From: Candidatus Omnitrophota bacterium | GTDB lineage: Bacteria > Omnitrophota > Gorgyraeia > Zapsychrales > Fredricksoniimonadaceae | Direction: 5' to 3' | Length of the DNA stretch: 8,713 bases | Assembly: GCA_016789035.1 (NCBI GenBank) | Contig: JAEUSC010000514.1 | Coordinates: forward strand, 1-8,713 | Shown here: positions 6,905 to 8,713 of the stretch, in pieces | Layout: every line of letters begins with the position of its first letter | How positions within the stretch are numbered: position 1 is the first letter of the stretch | Program-made: the position numbers and the translations under genes | The notes under the pieces: model-generated | Databases searched by the model: none | Told to the model about the DNA's origin: nothing | Seen by the model: the letters and a program-made list of their open reading frames with translations, nothing else

Positions 6905-6912
6905 CCCCCCTC
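6905..6912 (-). promoter_or_regulatory. Shine-Dalgarno sequence of purE
   Basis: GAGGGGGG on the minus strand lies inside the 10-base purD-purE gap and is the strongest ribosome binding site in the window. Two adjacent ATG codons follow (6903 and 6900), and either is at a workable distance. The six-G run is the only notable homopolymer at a translation start here. Confidence 0.75.
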
Positions 6913-6913
6913 G

Positions 6914-8194
6914 CTATTTTCCAGCTTTAGTATTTACCGCTTTGTGCCCTATGTCTCTTCGGAAAAAAGCCCGGTCAAACTTGATCCGGTCGACCGTTTT
7001 ATAGACCCTTTTGATGGCCTCCGGCATTGTATCGCCTAAACTTGTGACCGCCAAAACTCTGCCACCGCTTGTCACAACCCCCCCGTTTTTCAATTTTGTT
7101 CCCGCATGAAAAACTACCGTTTGAGGATCCTCGGCGGACTCTAAACCCTCGATAGGCTTATCCACATCATAATTTCCCGGATAACCTCCTGAGGCAATGA
7201 TGACACAACCACAAGGACGACTGTCCCATTTCAGGTTCAACTTATCCAACTTTCCATCCACGGATGCCATCATAATATCGACAATATCGGTCTTTAAACG
7301 CGGAAGAACGGCTTCTGTTTCAGGATCACCAAACCGGACATTGAATTCCAGCACCTGCGGGCCTTGATAGGTGAGCATCAGCCCGGCGTATAAAACCCCC
7401 TTGAATGGATGACCTTCTTTGCTCATCCCTCGAATCGTCGGTTCAATAATACGGGAAATGATTTTACTCATCATATCCGGTGTAACAACCGGCGCCGGGG
7501 AGTACGCACCCATTCCGCCCGTATTTGGCCCCAAGTCATCATCGAAAATTCGCTTATGGTCTTGTGCTGTTTCTAAAACAAAAAAATGTTTACCGTCGCT
7601 GATTGCCAGGATCGAGGCCTCCGGACCTTCAAGACATTCTTCAATGACAACCCGATCACCGGCTGACTTAAAAACCTTTTTGACCATAATATCGTCAATA
7701 GCCTGCCGGGCTTCATCAAGAGTCTTGCAGATCACAACCCCTTTACCAGCCGCCAGACCATCGGCCTTAACGACCAAAGGAAACTGAGCCTTATCCAAAA
7801 ATTCCTGCGCTGATTTGGGATCATCAAATATTTTGTAAACAGCTGTGGGAATGTTGCGCCGGTGCAAAAACTCTTTTGTATAGGCCTTGCTGGCTTCCAA
7901 CTGGGCCGCTGCCTTATTGGGTCCAAAAATTTTTAGGCCCTTGGCTTCAAAGATATCAACAATTCCGGCAACCAAGGGAGCCTCTGGTCCCACAACTGTC
8001 AAATCAATCTTCTTCTCCTGAGCGAAGGCAGCCAATGCATTGATATCATCACTTGCAATCGTTACACATTCAGCCAACGAGGCGATCCCCGCATTACCAG
8101 GCGCACAAAAAATTTTTCTAACTTTAGGGCTTTGCCTGATTTTCCAGACCAACGCATGTTCGCGTCCCCCAGAGCCTATTACTAAAATCTTCAT
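6914..8194 (-). CDS. purD: Phosphoribosylamine-glycine ligase (GAR synthetase)
   Basis: PurD joins 5-phosphoribosylamine and glycine with ATP to make GAR, the second step of purine synthesis, in the cytosol. Numbering from the ATG at 8194, the protein is 426 residues, the normal length. It opens with the N-domain signature LVIGSGGREHAL, followed by VGPEAPLVAG near residue 70. The ATP-grasp part contains KADGLAAGKGVV near 143-154, the QDHKR and GPNTGGMGAYSPAP stretch near 211-235, and the metal/ATP-binding NVRFGDPETEAVLPRL near 285-300. The C-domain has the usual SGGYPG. An in-frame TTG directly before the ATG would add one residue, but the Shine-Dalgarno spacing favours the ATG. It follows purM by 55 bases and precedes purE by 10. 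The glycine substrate is a product of glyA, downstream in the same run. No truncation or missing key residue is visible. Confidence 0.98.
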   Translation of the reverse strand: MKILVIGSGGREHALVWKIRQSPKVRKIFCAPGNAGIASLAECVTIASDDINALAAFAQEKKIDLTVVGPEAPLVAGIVDIFEAKGLKIFGPNKAAAQLEASKAYTKEFLHRRNIPTAVYKIFDDPKSAQEFLDKAQFPLVVKADGLAAGKGVVICKTLDEARQAIDDIMVKKVFKSAGDRVVIEECLEGPEASILAISDGKHFFVLETAQDHKRIFDDDLGPNTGGMGAYSPAPVVTPDMMSKIISRIIEPTIRGMSKEGHPFKGVLYAGLMLTYQGPQVLEFNVRFGDPETEAVLPRLKTDIVDIMMASVDGKLDKLNLKWDSRPCGCVIIASGGYPGNYDVDKPIEGLESAEDPQTVVFHAGTKLKNGGVVTSGGRVLAVTSLGDTMPEAIKRVYKTVDRIKFDRAFFRRDIGHKAVNTKAGK

Positions 8195-8199
8195 CAAAA

Positions 8200-8205
8200 T
8201 CCCTC
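8200..8205 (-). promoter_or_regulatory. Shine-Dalgarno sequence of purD
   Basis: GAGGGA on the minus strand ends five bases before the ATG at 8194. This spacing favours that ATG over the TTG immediately upstream (8197-8195), which would leave only two bases. Confidence 0.75.
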
Positions 8206-8207
8206 AA

Positions 8208-8222
8208 TTATCTGTGAGATAA
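8208..8222 (-). other. Small perfect hairpin just upstream of the purD ribosome binding site
   Basis: On the minus strand the purM-purD gap contains TTATCT, a three-base loop CAC, and AGATAA: a perfect 6-bp inverted repeat. It ends two bases before the purD Shine-Dalgarno sequence. There is no following T-run, so it is not an intrinsic terminator. It could be an mRNA processing or stability element or an operator half-site pair. Such a short AT-rich palindrome may also arise by chance, and no function is shown. Confidence 0.3.
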
Positions 8223-8249
8223 ACACCTAAAATCAGTTTGTAGAATTAC

Positions 8250-8713
8250 TTATCTGTCTTGGAAGACAACCTTGTGAGTTGAATCTTGAATAACTTCACC
8301 AATCACAAACGGGTCTATCTTTTGCTGACGGAGAAAAGCCTGAATTGAAACTTCATCTTTTGCGGAAACAATCAAAGCAAATCCTATACCCATATTAAAG
8401 GTCTTGTACATATCCCGCTCAGGGACACGGCCTTTATCTTGAATCAATTGAAAGATGCGTGGGATTGGCCATGACTTTTTGTTGATTGAGAAGCATAAAC
8501 CTTTGGGAAGGACTTTGGTCAATTTTTCGTAAAAAGCCCCGCCCGTAATGTGGGCCATGCCATGAATGTCAAACTTATCCAAGAGTCCGAGCACTTCTTT
8601 GACATAAATGCGGGTGGGCTCCAAAAGCACTTTGGCATACTTCTTTTGCTCGGCTTCAGACAAAACCTTTCTGACCAAAGAATATCCGTTGGAATGAATG
8701 CCGCTCGAAGCAA
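8250..8713 (-). CDS. purM: Phosphoribosylformylglycinamidine cyclo-ligase (AIR synthase), 3' part
   Basis: This is the C-terminal part of PurM, the cytosolic enzyme that uses ATP to close FGAM to AIR, the fifth step of de novo purine synthesis. The frame is open to the window edge, so the 5' part lies beyond 8713. About 153 residues are visible, a little under half of the usual ~345. The first residues read SSGIHSNGYSLVRK, a hallmark PurM motif. Further on come AHITGGA, FNMGIGFAL and FVIGEVIQ, in the family order. The motif normally ending in GGG reads GGA here, probably a lineage variant. The TTG at 8678 could be mistaken for a start, but it falls inside the conserved motif and the frame continues upstream. 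The stop is TAA at 8250, 55 bases before the purD ATG, and the downstream partners purD and purE support the call. Confidence 0.96.
   Translation of the reverse strand, partial: ASSGIHSNGYSLVRKVLSEAEQKKYAKVLLEPTRIYVKEVLGLLDKFDIHGMAHITGGAFYEKLTKVLPKGLCFSINKKSWPIPRIFQLIQDKGRVPERDMYKTFNMGIGFALIVSAKDEVSIQAFLRQQKIDPFVIGEVIQDSTHKVVFQDR

Noticed and set aside
6905..6910. Six-G run in the purE ribosome binding site as a phase-variation tract
   Set aside because: Six bases is short for slippage-based switching, and a housekeeping purine gene is an unlikely target.
8519..8713. Alternative minus-strand frame at the right edge, suggesting a frameshift in purM
   Set aside because: The purM frame itself is open to the edge and encodes the conserved SSGIHSNGYSLVRK there, so no frameshift is needed.

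Overview
The window is a dense run of eleven protein genes, all on the minus strand, so it reads from right (8713) to left (1). In order of transcription these are purM (3' part only), purD, purE, a threonylcarbamoyl-AMP synthase fused to a low-molecular-weight phosphatase, rpiB, glyA, nrdR, a DUF151/bifunctional-nuclease-family gene, a class II tRNA nucleotidyltransferase with an HD domain, a Nudix hydrolase, and a short YgfZ/GcvT-like folate-binding protein. The largest gap is 74 bases and three junctions are 4-base stop/start overlaps. I see no terminator, RNA gene, mobile element, CRISPR array or plus-strand gene, so this looks like the interior of one long operon or a chain of co-oriented sub-operons.

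The organism is a bacterium of slightly AT-rich composition with complete, normal-looking housekeeping proteins. The order Sua5 - low-MW phosphatase - rpiB - glyA matches the Bacillus ywlC-ywlE-ywlF(rpiB)-glyA neighbourhood, while rpiB-glyA-nrdR resembles an order seen in alphaproteobacteria. The combination with DUF151 and an HD-type CCA enzyme would fit an uncultured lineage such as Omnitrophota or another PVC-related group. That placement is a guess from gene content and general memory, not a demonstrated assignment.

Right block (6412-8713): purM, purD and purE cover AIR synthesis, GAR synthesis and the AIR carboxylation step of de novo purine synthesis. Middle block (3053-6415): threonylcarbamoyl-AMP synthase feeds tRNA t6A modification, RpiB links to ribose 5-phosphate and hence PRPP, GlyA makes glycine and methylene-tetrahydrofolate used by purine synthesis, and NrdR represses ribonucleotide reductase genes. 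Left block (18-2995): a putative nuclease, a tRNA 3'-end enzyme, a nucleotide-diphosphate hydrolase and a tetrahydrofolate-binding YgfZ homologue. The common threads are nucleotide supply, one-carbon metabolism and tRNA maturation.

I did not find a clear new defence or mobile system. The points most worth a second look are the synthase-phosphatase fusion with its Ser-containing active loop, a PurE that lacks the conserved His of the AHLPG motif, two interleaved inverted repeats in the glyA leader, and the position of the DUF151 gene between nrdR and cca.
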